Assembly (NCBI RefSeq): GCF_003461955.1
Contig: NZ_QTYB01000005.1
Span: 170,148 to 234,147, forward strand
DNA: 64,000 bases
Reading direction: 5' to 3'
From: Ruminococcus sp. AM36-2AA
GTDB lineage: Bacteria; Bacillota; Clostridia; Lachnospirales; Lachnospiraceae
Shown: positions 62,788 through 64,000 of the stretch, one piece after another
Numbering within the stretch: the stretch's first letter is position 1
How the letters are laid out: each line of letters opens with the position of its first letter
Translations under genes and position numbers: made by a program
The notes under the pieces: generated by a model
Told to the model about the DNA's origin: nothing
Database searches by the model: none
What the model saw: only the letters and a program-made list of their open reading frames with translations

Positions 62788-62892
62788 AATTCATCCGATG
62801 TTTTACTTTTCGTTAAATACATCTGACCTTTCTGCTGTTTTTTCTTTTGAATTGTGCTGATTTTCTTTGTTTTTGCTTCAATTCATCTGATG
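62788..62892. promoter_or_regulatory. Operator-like repeats upstream of gntP
   Basis: AATTCATCCGATG (62788-62800) and AATTCATCTGATG (62880-62892) are near-identical, each with a CATC-N-GATG dyad; a half-site TACATCTGA lies at 62818-62826. They lie before gntP, and the divergent FadR-type regulator is the likely binder. A TTGACA on the minus strand near 62910 puts the distal copy close to the gntP -10. Confidence 0.65.
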
Positions 62893-62977
62893 TATTTATG
62901 ATATATTCATTCTGTCAAAAACGCAATACTGTAATTTTATCTAAATTATCGTCTTATTTTTTGTGTATTTTGTCGTT

Positions 62978-63006
62978 TTGACATTATAGTTTAAAGGAAT
63001 TATTAT
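62978..63006 (+). promoter_or_regulatory. Promoter of the FadR-type regulator gene
   Basis: -35 TTGACA (62978-62983), 17-bp spacer, -10 TATTAT (63001-63006), about 50 bp before ATG 63062. Confidence 0.7.
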
Positions 63007-63061
63007 AGATATAAGGAAAATATAAAAAGAAATAACGAATAGAAATGGAGAAACTCATATG

Positions 63062-63754
63062 ATGATTTCGTCATCAGAAGAAAAAAGTCTTCCGCAAAAA
63101 TTATCGGAAGACATCATCGCATTTATTTTAAAGGAAAATCTGCAGCCTGGAGACAAGCTGCCTAATGAAACGGTTCTATCCGAACGTCTGAATGCCGGAA
63201 GAAGCTCTGTCCGCGAGGCAATGAAGCTTCTTGCTTCCAGAAATATCGTGACGATCCGTCAGGGATCCGGAACTTATATCGCATCATCTCCGGGAATGGT
63301 GGAAGATCCGCTGGGATTAACTTTTATCGGCAACAAGCAGAAGCTGATCCATGACCTTCTTGAAGTCCGTTTTCTGCTTGAACCCTCTATTGCAGCAATG
63401 GCTGCCACCCGCGCCAATAAAAAAGATATAAAAAAAATCACCACACTTTGTGATGATGTTGAAGCATTATTAAAAAAACATGCGGACCATACCCAGAAAG
63501 ATATTGAATTTCATACAGCGATCGCGCTGAGCAGCAAAAATGTTGTTGTTCCGCGGCTGATTCCTGTAATTAACAGTTCTATTCCATTATTTGTCGAATC
63601 AACCAGTGGCGCTCTGCATGAAGAAACAATTGAAACACATCGTGAAATCGCAGATGCCATTGCAGAACATGATGCTTTGCGTGCCCAAGATGCCATGTAC
63701 CTTCATCTGGTTTATAACCGTAAAAGAATCCTGCTTACAGAAAAAAATTCCTGA
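63062..63754 (+). CDS. GntR-family regulator, FadR subfamily
   Basis: A 230-residue repressor. The N-terminal winged HTH has GDKLPNETVLSERLNAGRSS and REAMKLLASRNIVTIRQGSG; the C-terminal FCD domain is all-helical with metal-site residues around DIEFHTAIA and THREIADAI. FCD regulators usually sense small organic or sugar acids. ATG 63062 and the ATG just before it (63059) share one GGAG site. Divergent from the gntP operon with dyad sites between, it almost certainly controls that operon. Confidence 0.9.
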   Translation: MISSSEEKSLPQKLSEDIIAFILKENLQPGDKLPNETVLSERLNAGRSSVREAMKLLASRNIVTIRQGSGTYIASSPGMVEDPLGLTFIGNKQKLIHDLLEVRFLLEPSIAAMAATRANKKDIKKITTLCDDVEALLKKHADHTQKDIEFHTAIALSSKNVVVPRLIPVINSSIPLFVESTSGALHEETIETHREIADAIAEHDALRAQDAMYLHLVYNRKRILLTEKNS

Positions 63755-63758
63755 TCTG

Positions 63759-63794
63759 TCGGACAGCATCCTTTCCGGATGCTGTCCGATTTTT
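63759..63794 (+). terminator. Terminator of the FadR-type gene
   Basis: A 13-bp perfect stem, TCGGACAGCATCC (63759-63771) with GGATGCTGTCCGA (63777-63789), then TTTTTC. Confidence 0.9.
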
Positions 63795-63844
63795 CAGAAG
63801 TCTGTCTTCACGGTCTTCAGCAAATACATTTTTATAGGAAAAAT

Positions 63845-63874
63845 AAGCCCTGGAAATTCATCTTTCCAGGGCTT
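63845..63874 (-). terminator. Terminator of the tRNA operon
   Basis: A 12-bp perfect stem, AAGCCCTGGAAA (63845-63856) with TTTCCAGGGCTT (63863-63874), followed on the minus strand by ATTTTTCC. It lies 6 bp past tRNA-Cys. Confidence 0.88.
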
Positions 63875-63880
63875 TCTAAG

Positions 63881-63951
63881 AGGTGCCACCCGGATTTGAA
63901 CCGGGGATAGAGGTGTTGCAGACCTTTGCCTTACCACTTGGCTATGGCACC
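63881..63951 (-). tRNA. tRNA-Cys (GCA)
   Basis: A 71-base cloverleaf: acceptor GGTGCCA, anticodon loop CTGCAAC with anticodon GCA, T-loop GGTTCAAATCC, and discriminator U73, a strong tRNA-Cys identity base. No CCA is encoded. It is downstream of tRNA-Asn in the same run. Confidence 0.95.
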
Positions 63952-63954
63952 ATG

Positions 63955-64000
63955 CTCCCCCTGTTGGACTCGAACCAACGACACTGCGGTTAACAGCCGC
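63955..64000 (-). tRNA. tRNA-Asn (GTT), 3' part only
   Basis: The window ends inside the gene. Seen are the anticodon stem and loop with CTGTTAA (anticodon GTT), the T-arm GGTTCGAGTCC and the acceptor end GGGGGA with discriminator G. Three bases separate it from tRNA-Cys. Confidence 0.92.

Noticed and set aside
1..64000. CRISPR array
   Set aside because: No regularly spaced short direct repeats with unique spacers were seen anywhere; the only near repeats are coding units at the left edge and coiled-coil repeats in the permease gene.

Overview
The window looks like chromosome of an anaerobic, spore-forming, low-GC Gram-positive of the class Clostridia, most likely family Lachnospiraceae. Evidence: a Firmicutes-type S10-spc ribosomal operon with zinc-type S14 and zinc-lid adenylate kinase, a spoVA operon, a spoIIAA-spoIIAB-sigF operon, the murB-rapZ-whiA-crh cluster, a membrane pyrophosphatase, a T-box before valS, and strong purine-rich ribosome binding sites. 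No rRNA, CRISPR array or prophage was seen.

Layout. 1-2100 is a scrambled accessory patch. It holds a fragment of a cysteine-repeat surface protein joined to the first 40 codons of a serine recombinase, an intact XRE regulator with three operator-like sites, and relics of a sodium symporter gene and an IS1182-type transposase. 2105-11537 holds a secreted protein, a trehalose PTS operon (treP-treA) with divergent treR and three operators, an NSS-family sodium symporter and a large acidic lipoprotein. 11711-24505 is the S10-spc operon on the minus strand, rpsJ through infA. It has its own promoter, a structured leader and several intercistronic hairpins, and it stops right after infA, without the usual rpmJ-rpsM-rpsK-rpsD-rpoA-rplQ tail. 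24617-29728 carries a signal-peptidase-like membrane protein and the tcdA-murB-rapZ-whiA-crh cluster. 29921-32899 is a spoVA operon (order AB-AC-AD-AE-AA) behind a sigma-G-like promoter. 33028-40402 holds hppA, a siroheme/ferredoxin reductase with a divergent LysR regulator, a dicarboxylate/amino-acid symporter with an rfbD-like reductase, and queT behind a preQ1-I-like riboswitch. 40465-44867 holds the spoIIA operon and an upstream operon of folC, a 50-residue small protein and a zinc-ribbon/TPR membrane protein. 45039-54934 holds an LtaS-like sulfatase, valS with a T-box leader, and an ABC exporter whose permease carries about 470 residues of coiled coil. 55285-57256 is an IS607-type element (tnpA, tnpB, probable omega RNA) bounded by a 21-bp inverted repeat with 3 mismatches. 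57685-63754 is a sugar-acid operon (gntP, an HPr-like protein, an IlvD/Edd dehydratase, kdgK, eda) with a divergent FadR-type regulator. The right edge holds tRNA-Cys and part of tRNA-Asn.

How the genes fit together. Trehalose enters through the PTS as trehalose-6-phosphate and is cut by TreA. Gluconate-type acids enter through GntP, are dehydrated to 2-keto-3-deoxy acids, phosphorylated by KdgK and split by Eda (a semi-phosphorylative Entner-Doudoroff route). Two HPr-like proteins in the window keep the regulatory Ser46 position but lack the catalytic His15: one is Crh-like with Glu15 beside whiA, the other has lost the whole His loop and sits inside the gluconate operon. They look like regulators rather than phosphocarriers. 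The parts that most deserve a second look are these HPr paralogues, the roughly 170-nt folded element between rplW and rplB, the break after infA, the folC-coupled small protein and the IS607/TnpB element.
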